A stretch of DNA of 23,580 bases from an uncultured Muribaculaceae bacterium (GCA_938039795.1 CALHWU010000071.1:1-23580), one strand, 5' to 3'; shown: positions 1 through 7,373, counted from the first letter of the stretch. Notes: generated from the letters alone by a model not told the origin. Translations and numbers: made by a program.

Positions 1-110
1 AAAGGTCGACTAACCTCTGACTTTGTCAGCTCACTATAGGTGAGTAGTTACCTACCGACAAAAGTAGCGTATTTTTTGTTAACAACAATAAAACCTCGTG
101 GTTTAGATGC
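1..110. repeat. Cluster of short inverted repeats upstream of the first gene
   Basis: Several small hairpin-forming sequences follow each other: CTGAC/GTCAG around 20-32, CTCAC/GTGAG (30-34 with 40-44), an alternative TAGGT/ACCTA (37-41 with 50-54), and AAACC/GGTTT around 93-106. Each stem is only about 5 bp, and none has a T-run typical of a terminator. No gene is supported before 186, and no convincing TTTG / TAnnTTTG promoter pair was found. The sequence could be the tail of an upstream terminator or leader, but the window begins here so this cannot be settled. Confidence 0.25.
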
Positions 111-185
111 GCAATGCCTTGCAAATTGCTTGTCACAGCGCGTTTTTTGACAGAAATCATAAATCGCACAAAACGGATCATAGCC

Positions 186-947
186 ATGCGACGAATCATC
201 ACCCTGACACTGCTGTCGCTGCTGCTCGGAGCCGCTACGGCGGCGGCCGACGCCGTGGAGCAGAAGGCGGCCCGCCATTACCGCGCGGGCGAGTGGGCCA
301 ACGCTGCGGCGATGTACGGCCTGCTGATCGACCGCCACCCGCAGCGCACCGACTGCTACGCCAGAGCCATCACCTCGGCTGCCATGCGCGACAGTCTGCG
401 GCCCGTGGCTGTCACCGAACAGATGATGCTCCTCCACCGGGCGCTGCGGGCGGGAGTGCCGGTCGACTCGCTCATCATCTCCGTGGGACGCGAGAGCATT
501 GCCCTGGGCCACGCCGGCATCTATGAGCGCTTTCTGAAGGCGGCCGCGGAAAGCGAGCCCTGGATGAGCCGCATTGTCGACGCCGCGCTGCTGCGCTACT
601 ACACAGCCCGGCGCGATCCGCAGGCTATAGAAAGGTACGCACGCGCGATGCTGGCCGGACAACCCGGAGCGCCGGCGTGGCTCTTCGCTCTCGCCGACGG
701 TCAGCTCGGGCAGGGCGACATCGGGGCGGCCGCGCGCACCTGGCTGGAGATCGCCGCCGACAGCGCCGCAGTGCGCCGCTACGGAGCGCCCACGCTGCAA
801 TGGCGCTCGATGGTCGACGCCGGCCTGGCCCTGCGCGCTCTCGGCCGCCCCGACAGCGCCGCCACCCTCCTGCGCCGCGCCTACGACAGCCGCCCCACCC
901 CCTACCTCAAGCGCCTCCTCTCCGACCGCCCGGAGGGATCGGAGTAA
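186..947 (+). CDS. Secreted TPR-like helical repeat protein, function unknown
   Basis: A 253-residue protein whose N-terminus (MRRIITLTLLSLLLG, then an Ala-rich stretch) is a typical Sec signal peptide, so it should act in the periplasm. The mature part is almost all alpha-helical and Ala/Arg/Leu rich, with TPR-like units such as KAARHYRAGEWANAAAMYGL and a C-terminal AGLALRALGRPDSAATLLRRAY, which match the spacing of Ala, Gly and Tyr in tetratricopeptide repeats. I place the start at 186 and not at the in-frame ATG at 114, because only 186 puts the signal peptide at the N-terminus. The last codons (PEGSE, stop TAA) lie inside the 9-nt repeat array that follows. TPR proteins usually mediate protein contacts; no specific partner can be named. 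It may be a separate unit from the sigma operon because the long hairpin lies between them. Confidence 0.7.
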   Translation: MRRIITLTLLSLLLGAATAAADAVEQKAARHYRAGEWANAAAMYGLLIDRHPQRTDCYARAITSAAMRDSLRPVAVTEQMMLLHRALRAGVPVDSLIISVGRESIALGHAGIYERFLKAAAESEPWMSRIVDAALLRYYTARRDPQAIERYARAMLAGQPGAPAWLFALADGQLGQGDIGAAARTWLEIAADSAAVRRYGAPTLQWRSMVDAGLALRALGRPDSAATLLRRAYDSRPTPYLKRLLSDRPEGSE

Positions 948-1086
948 TCGGAGGGATCAGAGGGATCGGAGGGATCGGAATTATCGGAATTATCAGAGCT
1001 ATCGGAAAGAGGCCGCGAAGGCTGCTCCGATGGCTCCGATTTTTTCCGATCCCTCCGATGACTCCGATAGCTCCGATGGCTCCGAT
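929..1086. repeat. Degenerate 9-nt tandem repeats in two opposing arms
   Basis: The left arm has eight contiguous 9-nt units from 938 to 1009, each reading ATCGGA or ATCAGA followed by three variable bases (for example ATCGGAGGG, ATCGGAATT, ATCAGAGCT), with a further partial unit at 929-937. After a short GCC-GCGAA-GGC turn (1012-1022), the right arm has about seven units of the reverse complement (nnCTCCGAT) from 1023 to 1086, one of them 10 nt long. The two arms can pair unit by unit into one long imperfect hairpin. The left arm begins inside the 3' end of the preceding gene and supplies its stop codon. Because the period is a multiple of three, the arrays read through as low-complexity frames (Gly/Ile or Pro/Ile rich), which are not genes. 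Confidence 0.85.
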
Positions 1087-1100
1087 CCTCAAATTTTTTT
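938..1100 (+). terminator. Long repeat-built hairpin with T-tract, possible terminator
   Basis: The 9-nt repeat arms (938-1009 and 1023-1086) pair around a small GCC/GGC stem with a GCGAA loop and are followed by a run of seven T (1094-1100). This is the layout of an intrinsic terminator, but the stem is far longer than usual. It would separate the TPR gene from the sigma operon. Termination is inferred from shape only. Confidence 0.4.
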
Positions 1101-1103
1101 GGT

Positions 1104-1111
1104 TAACTTTG
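1104..1111 (+). promoter_or_regulatory. Bacteroidetes -7 element upstream of the sigma operon
   Basis: TAACTTTG matches the Bacteroidetes -7 consensus TAnnTTTG exactly and lies 36 bp before the sigma-factor ATG at 1148. The -33 region would fall in the repeat array and has no TTTG, as might be expected if an alternative sigma factor drives its own operon, though a missing -33 box is also common in ordinary promoters. Confidence 0.5.
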
Positions 1112-1147
1112 TCACAAATCACCGGCAAGGTGCGTATCACTATCAGA

Positions 1148-1654
1148 ATGGATCCCCGACAGCTGACATCCACATTCATGGCCATGCGCCAGCGCCTGCT
1201 GGCCTCGGCGAGGCAGATACTGGGCAACGACGACGATGCCGTCGATGCCCTGCAGGACGCCTTCGTGGGGCTCTGGAGCCGCGCCGGAAGCCTCAGCGAC
1301 GAATGCCATGCCCGCGGAGCCACGGTGATATCGGTGCGCAACGCGAGTATCGACCTGCTGCGTCGCAGGGCCGTCAGACAGGGCGACGGCGAGGCATCGG
1401 AAATGCCTGACCTGTCCGACCCGTCAGACTACTCCTGCGCCCTCTTCGAAGAGGTCGACCGCCTGATGGCCACCCGCCTCAACCCGCGCGACCGCGAGAT
1501 ACTGCGCCTGCGCGACGCCGACGAATGGCCTATGGAGGAGATCGCCGAGCGGTTCGGACTGACCGAAGCCAACGTGCGCACTATCCTGAGCCGCGCGCGG
1601 CGCACCATAAGAGAGGAATACATGAAGCTCAACGGGCCGAAACGACATAAATGA
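1148..1654 (+). CDS. ECF-type RNA polymerase sigma factor (sigma-70 family)
   Basis: A 168-residue protein of usual ECF length. Region 2 (about residues 11-45) contains ASARQILGNDDDAVDALQDAF, matching the helix pattern of sigma region 2.1-2.2. Region 4 (about 112-160) contains LNPRDREILRLRD and a helix-turn-helix, EEIAERFGLTEANVRTILSR, which should read the -35/-33 promoter element. The start at 1148 follows the TAACTTTG element; upstream in-frame ATGs at 1058 and 1076 lie inside the 9-nt repeat array and would add a low-complexity Pro/Ile tail, so I reject them. The stop overlaps the next ATG by 4 nt. The role is cytoplasmic and probably held in check by the following anti-sigma protein, with the envelope proteins downstream as likely targets (inference). 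Confidence 0.9.
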   Translation: MDPRQLTSTFMAMRQRLLASARQILGNDDDAVDALQDAFVGLWSRAGSLSDECHARGATVISVRNASIDLLRRRAVRQGDGEASEMPDLSDPSDYSCALFEEVDRLMATRLNPRDREILRLRDADEWPMEEIAERFGLTEANVRTILSRARRTIREEYMKLNGPKRHK

Positions 1655-2130
1655 CAAAACCACAGGAAACGATGGACAACAACCGACAGACATACCATAG
1701 CACGACGGAAATCAACCGTCTGACCGAGCGCTACTACGCCGGACTGACCTCGCTCGAAGAGGAGAGGGAGCTGCGCAGGCTGCTCGCGGAGGAGCGGACA
1801 GACGATGACCACGACGCCGACCGGGCCGTAGCCGCCTACACAGCGATGATGCGGCCCCGCCGGACCGGCATGGCCGACAGCGATGCATGGCGCCGGGCCA
1901 TGCGCATCGCCGCAGCATTGATGGTCGGCGCAGGACTGACCTACGCGGCCATCACCTTCAGCCCCGACGCCGGCGACGAATGCTACGCGCTGGTCGACCA
2001 GCGGCGCATCGACGACCGCGAGGCGGTGATGGGCATAATGGAGGCGACGCTCGGCGAAGTGGCCCGCGCGCAGGCCGACATGCGCTCCTCGGTGGCCGAC
2101 CAGTTCAACGAAATTAATTCACAGCTATGA
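1651..2130 (+). CDS. Probable single-pass membrane anti-sigma factor
   Basis: A 159-residue protein overlapping the sigma gene by ATGA. The N-terminal 80 residues are soluble and charged, with LTERYYAGLTSLEEERELRR, a pattern common in Bacteroidales anti-sigma proteins. One transmembrane helix at about 84-103 (RIAAALMVGAGLTYAAITF) is followed by a periplasmic tail of about 55 residues, predicted helical. No zinc-finger HxxxCxxC motif is present, so it is not a classical ZAS-type anti-sigma factor. I infer that the cytoplasmic part sequesters the sigma factor and that the tail senses an envelope signal. A second ATG at 1672 (residue 8) is a possible start, but the 4-nt overlap favours 1651. Confidence 0.7.
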   Translation: MTKPQETMDNNRQTYHSTTEINRLTERYYAGLTSLEEERELRRLLAEERTDDDHDADRAVAAYTAMMRPRRTGMADSDAWRRAMRIAAALMVGAGLTYAAITFSPDAGDECYALVDQRRIDDREAVMGIMEATLGEVARAQADMRSSVADQFNEINSQL

Positions 2131-2585
2131 GATACCGATTGATATTGCTGGCGGCATTTCTCGCCATGGCCTGCACCGCCGCCAGAGGAGCCGACCACTC
2201 GGAGTCGGCGCGGATGATCGAACGCTACTCCTCGGAGCCCGGCGCTGAAGTGACGGTGATAAGAGGTGGCGACCTCACCCGCTACGGGCTCAGCGAATAC
2301 CATTCGCTGACGCTTCCCGACGTGACGGCCACGACGCTCGACGCCATAGCCGGCGCCGTGGAAGCCGACATGGCCGCATCGAAGTCGCGCGAGGTGAGCT
2401 ATCGCGACGGCCGCATCAAGTATGCCTTCCTGACGCTCGCCCCAACGGGAGAAGGCCTCAACCGCTACGTGATCTTCGTATGCAATCCGGCGCAGAACGG
2501 GCGGCGCCGGGTGGTGCTGATCGCGATAGAGGGTAAAGCCACCGCCCGGCAATTACAGAATCTAATCAAAATCACATCGAAATAA
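2127..2585 (+). CDS. Small secreted protein, DUF6108/DUF4252-like
   Basis: A 152-residue protein with an N-terminal signal sequence (MRYRLILLAAFLAMACTAARG); the Cys at residue 16 is a weak lipobox candidate, so it may be a lipoprotein or a soluble periplasmic protein. The body has a pattern I associate with small secreted domains beside Bacteroidales ECF sigma genes: a Gly-Gly-x-Leu-x-x-Tyr segment, then APTGEGLNRYVIFVC, then RRVVLIAIEGKAT near the C-terminus. The family name is from memory and not checked. The gene overlaps the anti-sigma gene by ATGA and the next gene by TAATG, so it belongs to the same transcript and is probably made in step with them. Confidence 0.55.
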   Translation: MRYRLILLAAFLAMACTAARGADHSESARMIERYSSEPGAEVTVIRGGDLTRYGLSEYHSLTLPDVTATTLDAIAGAVEADMAASKSREVSYRDGRIKYAFLTLAPTGEGLNRYVIFVCNPAQNGRRRVVLIAIEGKATARQLQNLIKITSK

Positions 2586-3460
2586 TGAAACTCTTGTCAA
2601 CCATTGCGGCTCTCACAGCCGCGATATCCACCGCTACGGCAGCTCCGGCACAGCCCGACACCATAAAGGTGATCGACAATCCCGCATCGGTGACAGTGGT
2701 CAGCAACGGCGACCGCAAACTGCATCTCAAAGTAAAAAGCGAGGGAAGCGACTACGACTTCCTTGCCGAGAATCTCGACTCCGGCCGCGAACCGGTGATC
2801 GACATCGACATGCCTTTCCTGCGCGACAACGACGCCTCGGCGACATCGCGCCGCAGAAACAGGAGGGCGGCATGGCGCGCCTTCTCCGTCAGAGGAGCCT
2901 ACGTCGGCGCCTCGATGCCCTCCGACGCCGTCAAGGGGATACGCACAAGCTGGGAATGGGGCATAAGCCAGATAGCCGGAGCCGAACTCCGCAGCCCCTC
3001 GCGCCGCACGGCCCTGACCATCGGCGTCGGCTTCTTCCACCGCATGCAGAAAGTGGGCGGCGGCTACCATATCGAAGATGGCGGCAACGGCCGGATATTC
3101 CTCGCCCCCGACGGCGAAGGGATGCGGTCGGTCAGTTCGTCGGTCAGCAGCTTCGGCCTGCAGCTGCCGGTGATGCTCAAGCAGCGCCTTGTCGGCCCCA
3201 CAGGCATAGCGATAGGGGTAGTGGGCATGTGGAACACCTACACCCGCGCATCGACCAAATGGACCGACCCCGACGGCACGTCATGCCGCCGCAAATACAA
3301 GGGGCTGCATCAGCGGGCCTTCTCCGTCGACGGCCTTGTCATACTCAACTTCGGCAGCGAGATCGGCTGGTATGCGCGCTATTCGCCCTTCAGGATGTTC
3401 CACCGCTCGACCGGACCGGAATACTCCCTGTGGTCGACCGGCCTCAATATCGGATTCTGA
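2585..3460 (+). CDS. Outer-membrane beta-barrel-type protein, sigma operon
   Basis: A 291-residue protein with a signal peptide (MKLLSTIAALTAAISTATA). After about 90 polar residues and an Arg-rich linker (SRRRNRRAAWRAF), the rest alternates hydrophobic and polar residues with many Gly, Tyr and Trp, as in transmembrane beta-strands, for example GLQLPVMLKQ, AIGVVGMWNTYTRAS, and a C-terminal WSTGLNIGF ending in Phe, the usual last residue of a barrel recognised by the BAM complex. It starts one base inside the previous stop (TAATG). It shares order and motifs with the next gene, including PDTI near the N-terminus, the LQLP strand, an SVDG/SVDF strand and a YSP motif near the end, so the two are paralogues. 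No enzymatic motif is visible. Confidence 0.6.
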   Translation: MKLLSTIAALTAAISTATAAPAQPDTIKVIDNPASVTVVSNGDRKLHLKVKSEGSDYDFLAENLDSGREPVIDIDMPFLRDNDASATSRRRNRRAAWRAFSVRGAYVGASMPSDAVKGIRTSWEWGISQIAGAELRSPSRRTALTIGVGFFHRMQKVGGGYHIEDGGNGRIFLAPDGEGMRSVSSSVSSFGLQLPVMLKQRLVGPTGIAIGVVGMWNTYTRASTKWTDPDGTSCRRKYKGLHQRAFSVDGLVILNFGSEIGWYARYSPFRMFHRSTGPEYSLWSTGLNIGF

Positions 3461-3496
3461 CCCCATCACATGCATACCCTATTAATATGACTGACT

Positions 3497-4360
3497 ATGA
3501 AAGCTAAACGAACCATCATATCATCGCTTGCGCTCCTCGCGGCCTCCGGTCTGTGGGCCAGCACCGATCCCGACACCATCACCGGCATCAGCAACGCACA
3601 GCGCGTCATCGTGGCCGAAAGCGCCGGCGCCGTGACCATCAGTGTGGAATGCCCCGACACCACCCTCGTATTCACCCAGCGCACGACAACCGACCGCCGC
3701 GTGAAGTCGGGCTCCGGCATCTTTTCCGGCCGGATCGGGCGCCGCAACCGGTCGGAAAGCGGCAGCGACTTGATAGTAGGCTCCGTGTCACTCGGCATCG
3801 TCGGCGCCCCGGGTGCCTCCATCAACATCGAGCCGGCCAAATCGCTGGAGATATCGATGCTCATGTTCCCGGGAATAAAATACTGGGACGGCCCCGACGC
3901 ATTCACTATAGGCCTCGGATACACCTGGCGCAACTACCGCTCCACCACCGGCCGCCGTTTCGTCAAGACCGGCGACAACTCCACAGGCATCTACGCATTC
4001 CCCGAAGGAGTGAAACCGCAGATGAGCCGCCTGCACACCTTCTCGCTGCAGCTGCCGATGATCTACGAACACACATTCCCCTTCCACGTATGCGGCACAC
4101 GCTTCCGGCTCGGCGCCGGCATAATACCGGCCTATAACGCCTACGGCAGCATCAAGACCACCTGGACCGACGCCGACGACCACCGCGGCAAGGACTTCCA
4201 CCGCGGCGTAGGCCTCCGTAAGCTCTCGGTCGACTTCATGGTCAACGCCCGCGTATGCGGCGATGTGGGACTCTTCTTCCGCTACTCCCCCTGCGACGTG
4301 CTCCAGGGCTCTTCGCCCCGCTTCAAATCATGGACGGCGGGAGCCGCCTTGCTCCTCTGA
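3497..4360 (+). CDS. Outer-membrane beta-barrel-type protein, paralogue of the preceding gene
   Basis: A 287-residue protein with a signal peptide (MKAKRTIISSLALLAASGLWA). It follows the same plan as its neighbour: PDTITG after the signal, a basic linker (GRIGRRNR), then barrel-like strands including TFSLQLPMIYEH, FRLGAGIIPAYNAYG, KTTWTDADD, RKLSVDFMVNA and FFRYSPCDV. Identity looks low outside these anchor points, so the duplication is old or under diversifying pressure. The C-terminus ends in Leu (TAGAALLL) and not Phe. The 36-bp gap before it holds no promoter that I can see, so it is probably the last gene of the sigma operon; a terminator follows at 4395. Function unknown. Confidence 0.6.
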   Translation: MKAKRTIISSLALLAASGLWASTDPDTITGISNAQRVIVAESAGAVTISVECPDTTLVFTQRTTTDRRVKSGSGIFSGRIGRRNRSESGSDLIVGSVSLGIVGAPGASINIEPAKSLEISMLMFPGIKYWDGPDAFTIGLGYTWRNYRSTTGRRFVKTGDNSTGIYAFPEGVKPQMSRLHTFSLQLPMIYEHTFPFHVCGTRFRLGAGIIPAYNAYGSIKTTWTDADDHRGKDFHRGVGLRKLSVDFMVNARVCGDVGLFFRYSPCDVLQGSSPRFKSWTAGAALLL

Positions 4361-4394
4361 CACAGCCTCCGGCTGGCTGCAAAGCATTAATAAG

Positions 4395-4425
4395 AAAGCG
4401 GTATTACGGTAATATCGCTTTTTTT
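4395..4425 (+). terminator. Intrinsic terminator after the sigma operon
   Basis: AAGCGGTATTA pairs with TAATATCGCTT around a CGG loop (11 bp with one G-U pair), followed by a run of seven T at 4419-4425. This is a textbook intrinsic terminator. Its T-run lies three bases before the -7 element of gltX, so the promoter's -33 region falls within the hairpin. Confidence 0.8.
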
Positions 4426-4427
4426 CG

Positions 4428-4435
4428 TAACTTTG
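4428..4435 (+). promoter_or_regulatory. -7 element of gltX
   Basis: TAACTTTG, an exact TAnnTTTG match, 31 bp before the gltX ATG. No TTTG is found at the -33 spacing, because that position lies in the terminator stem. Confidence 0.55.
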
Positions 4436-4466
4436 CAGCTCAATTTCCCAACTGACACTGATCGAG

Positions 4467-5996
4467 ATGACACAGCAGCGTAAAGTCAGGGTGCGTTTCG
4501 CTCCCTCGCCGACAGGCCCCCTCCACATCGGAGGCGTGCGCACGGCTCTCTATAACTACCTTTTCGCCCGCCAGACAGGGGGCGACATGATACTCCGCAT
4601 CGAGGATACCGACTCGCAGCGTTTCGTGCCCGGAGCCGAGGACTACATCAACGAGGCCCTGGCTTGGCTCGGAATCAGGATCGACGAGGGCGTAAGAGAG
4701 GGAGGCGCCTACGGCCCCTACAAGCAGAGCGAGCGCCGCGACATCTACCGCGAGCACACGCGCCGTCTGCTCGACGCCGGCAAAGCCTACATAGCGTTCG
4801 ACACTCCCGCCGAACTCGAAGCCGCCCGTCAGGCCACGCCCAATTTCCAGTATGACGCCTCGACCCGCGGACGCATGCGCAACTCGCTGACCATGCCGGC
4901 CGACGAGGTGGAGCGGCTGATAGCCGCAGGCACCCCCTACGTGGTGCGCTTCAAGATAGAACCGGGCCGCGACGTCACAGTCGACGACCTGCTGCGCGGC
5001 AAAGTGACCATCAACTCCTCGGTGCTCGACGACAAAGTGCTCTACAAGAGTGCCGACGACCTCCCCACCTACCATCTGGCCAACATCGTCGACGACCATT
5101 TGATGGAGGTCACCCACGTGATCCGCGGCGAGGAATGGCTCCCGTCGGCTCCGCTCCACGTGCTTCTTTACGAAGCTTTCGGATGGAGCGACACCGCCCC
5201 GCAGTTCGTGCATCTGCCCCTGCTGCTGAAGCCCGACGGCAAGGGCAAGCTCAGCAAGCGCGACGGCGACCGCCTCGGCTTCCCCGTCTTCCCCCTGCAA
5301 TGGACCGATCCCTCGACCGGCGCCATATCGACCGGCTACCGCGAAAGCGGCTACCTGCCCGAGGCCGTCGTCAACTTCCTGGCGCTTCTCGGATGGAATC
5401 CCGGCGACGACCGCGAAATCATGAGCATGGACGAGCTGATCGAATCATTCTCGTTCGACCATTGCTCGCGTTCGGGCGCCCGCTTCGACTTCGAGAAGGG
5501 CAAATGGTTCAACCACAAATATCTCCAGCTGATCCCCGACGCCGAGCTCGCCGAGCGCTTCAAGCCCGTAATGGAGGCGCACGGCGTCAATCCGGCCGAC
5601 TTCACCGACGAATACATAGCCCGTGCCGTCGGCATGGTGAAGAGCCGCGTCAACTTCGTCAGCGAGCTCTGGGATCATGCAGGCTTCTTCTTCAAGGCCC
5701 CGGAGGCTTACGACGAGAAAGCGGTCAGAAAACGCTGGAGCGAGCAGATGCCCGCCATCATGGAGGAGCTCATCGGAGTGCTCGGCGGCCTGAAGTCATG
5801 GAAGAGCGCCGACGCCGAGCCGATAGTGCTCGAATGGATAGCCTCCAAGGGCTATCATCTGGGCAATGTCATGAACGCCTTCCGCCTGACGGTCGTAGGC
5901 GAATGCAAAGGCCCCCACATGTTTGACATCACCGAGCTTCTCGGCCCCGACGAGACGACGGCCCGCATCCGTCGCGGCATATCGGCCATCAAATAA
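4467..5996 (+). CDS. gltX: Glutamyl-tRNA synthetase
   Basis: A 509-residue class I aminoacyl-tRNA synthetase that charges tRNA-Glu with glutamate in the cytoplasm. The N-terminus has FAPSPTGPLHIGGVRTALYN with the HIGH-type signature HIGG at residues 20-23, and the KMSKS-type loop is KLSKR at 261-265. LRIEDTD and the EEWLPSAPLH segment are also characteristic of bacterial GluRS. The C-terminal helical domain contains LGNVMNAFRLTVVGECKGP, as expected for the anticodon-binding end. Length is normal. It has its own -7 element just after the preceding terminator. waaA starts 18 bp downstream and is probably co-transcribed. Confidence 0.97.
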   Translation: MTQQRKVRVRFAPSPTGPLHIGGVRTALYNYLFARQTGGDMILRIEDTDSQRFVPGAEDYINEALAWLGIRIDEGVREGGAYGPYKQSERRDIYREHTRRLLDAGKAYIAFDTPAELEAARQATPNFQYDASTRGRMRNSLTMPADEVERLIAAGTPYVVRFKIEPGRDVTVDDLLRGKVTINSSVLDDKVLYKSADDLPTYHLANIVDDHLMEVTHVIRGEEWLPSAPLHVLLYEAFGWSDTAPQFVHLPLLLKPDGKGKLSKRDGDRLGFPVFPLQWTDPSTGAISTGYRESGYLPEAVVNFLALLGWNPGDDREIMSMDELIESFSFDHCSRSGARFDFEKGKWFNHKYLQLIPDAELAERFKPVMEAHGVNPADFTDEYIARAVGMVKSRVNFVSELWDHAGFFFKAPEAYDEKAVRKRWSEQMPAIMEELIGVLGGLKSWKSADAEPIVLEWIASKGYHLGNVMNAFRLTVVGECKGPHMFDITELLGPDETTARIRRGISAIK

Positions 5997-6014
5997 CGCC
6001 ACAGCGAGCCCGCG

Positions 6015-7304
6015 ATGAACGCTCTTTACAATCTGGCAATACGTCTCTACGACATCGGCATAAAGGCCGCCGCCATGCGCAACCCGAAGGCAGCCCGCAT
6101 ACGCGACGGACGCCGGCTGACGTTCCCCACCCTCGCGTCGGCGCTCCAGCCCGGACGCCGCTACGTGTGGATCCACGCCGCTTCGCTCGGCGAATTCGAG
6201 CAGGGACGTCCGCTGATGGAACGGCTGCGCCGCGAGAGCCCCCATACAGGCATCGTGCTCACATTCTTCTCCCCCTCGGGCTACGAAGTCAGAAAAAACT
6301 ACCGCGGCGCCGACATCGTATGCTATCTTCCGGCCGATACGCCCCGCCTCGCGCGACGCTTCGTCGAGACAGTGCGCCCGACAGCCGCCGTATTTGTCAA
6401 GTATGAGTTCTGGGGCAACCTCCTCGGAGAGCTGCAGCGGATGGAGGTGCCTACCTACCTGATATCAGCTATCTTCCGCCCGCGGCAGATATTTTTCAAG
6501 CCTTGGGGAGGTCAGTTCCGGCGCATGCTTCGCTGCTTCACCCACATCTTCGTGCAGGACGAGGCGTCACGTCGCCTGCTCTCCGGCATCGGATGCTGCG
6601 ACGCAACAGTGGCCGGCGATACGCGCTTCGACCGCGTCACCGACATACTCAACACCACTGTCGACATGCCCTGCGTGGAGCGTTTCGTTGAAGACTCCTC
6701 GTTCACCCTCATAGCGGGCAGCTCTTGGCCGGCCGACGAAGATCATTATATCAGCTGGTTCAACGAAGCGCCCTCCACCACTCGCCTCATCATAGCCCCC
6801 CACGAATTCGACGCAGCCCGGCTCGAAGCGCTCCGGGGCCGTATCGCAGGCGGAGCCGTGATGCTTTCGGAGCTTGAAGCCGGCCGCGATCCCGGCGACG
6901 CCCGCTGCCTTATCGTCGACTGCTTCGGCAAGCTCGCGAGCCTCTACCGCTACGGATCGGCAGCCCTCATCGGCGGAGGATTCGGCACAGGCATCCACAA
7001 TATCAACGAAGCCGCCGTCTACGGCATACCCGTCGTATTCGGCCCGCGCCACGACAAATTCAAGGAAGCCGCCGATCTGCTCGCCTGCGGAGGAGGATTC
7101 TGCTACACCGACCGCACTACTCTCGACGACATCCTGCAGAGCCTCTCCACCGACAGCGCATTCCTGCAGAAATCAGGCAAAGCGGCCGGCGACTACGTAA
7201 GGAGCCAGCTCGGAGCCACCTCCCGGATTTGGGATCAGGCTATAGCGCCTCTGCTGGGCCTCAAGAAGCCCTCCGACGCTCCAAAAGCCCCGCAAAGGAC
7301 ATAA
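6015..7304 (+). CDS. waaA: 3-deoxy-D-manno-octulosonic acid (Kdo) transferase, GT30
   Basis: A 429-residue GT30 enzyme that transfers Kdo from CMP-Kdo to the lipid A precursor on the inner face of the inner membrane. The N-terminus (LYNLAIRLYDIGIKAA) is the usual membrane-binding segment. HAASLGEFEQGRPL carries the conserved acidic residue (Glu60) expected to be catalytic in this family. Further GT30 signatures are KYEFWGNLL, the SAIFRPRQIFFKP segment, AGDTRFDRV, the AGSSWPADE start of the second Rossmann domain, and GGGFGTGIHNINEAAVYGIPVVFGP near the C-terminus. It sits 18 bp after gltX. The product is needed for LPS, so the cell is Gram-negative with a Kdo-lipid A core. Confidence 0.95.
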   Translation: MNALYNLAIRLYDIGIKAAAMRNPKAARIRDGRRLTFPTLASALQPGRRYVWIHAASLGEFEQGRPLMERLRRESPHTGIVLTFFSPSGYEVRKNYRGADIVCYLPADTPRLARRFVETVRPTAAVFVKYEFWGNLLGELQRMEVPTYLISAIFRPRQIFFKPWGGQFRRMLRCFTHIFVQDEASRRLLSGIGCCDATVAGDTRFDRVTDILNTTVDMPCVERFVEDSSFTLIAGSSWPADEDHYISWFNEAPSTTRLIIAPHEFDAARLEALRGRIAGGAVMLSELEAGRDPGDARCLIVDCFGKLASLYRYGSAALIGGGFGTGIHNINEAAVYGIPVVFGPRHDKFKEAADLLACGGGFCYTDRTTLDDILQSLSTDSAFLQKSGKAAGDYVRSQLGATSRIWDQAIAPLLGLKKPSDAPKAPQRT

Positions 7305-7337
7305 AAACTGACAAAAATAGCACATGACAGTCAGTTT
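7305..7337 (+). terminator. Inverted repeat after waaA, weak terminator or operator
   Basis: AAACTGAC (7305-7312) and GTCAGTTT (7330-7337) form an 8-bp perfect stem with a 17-nt loop immediately after the waaA stop. There is only a short T-run, so termination would be inefficient; a protein-binding role upstream of acpP is equally possible. Confidence 0.3.
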
Positions 7338-7373
7338 ATAGCCTGAAAGTTTTATAATTCGGAGAAAAATCGC

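Noticed and set aside
1..110. tRNA or tRNA fragment
   Set aside because: The hairpins are too short, and no T-arm (GGTTCGAATCC type) or CCA end is present.
114..185. N-terminal extension of the first gene from ATG 114
   Set aside because: It would bury the signal peptide behind 24 residues of unrelated sequence.
907..1341. Minus-strand 144-residue ORF rich in Ile, Gly and Pro
   Set aside because: Its low-complexity part is only the 9-nt repeat array read in one frame, and the rest lies antisense to the sigma gene.
677..1654. Longer sigma-factor reading frame beginning at 677 or in the repeat (1058, 1076)
   Set aside because: It runs through the TPR gene in another frame and through the repeats; a -7 element at 1104-1111 and normal ECF length support the start at 1148.
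4440..5300. Long minus-strand ORF of 286 residues opposite gltX
   Set aside because: It is a by-product of high GC and codon bias; it has no recognisable domain and is fully covered by gltX on the other strand. The same holds for the long antisense frames opposite fabF, recJ and GH95.
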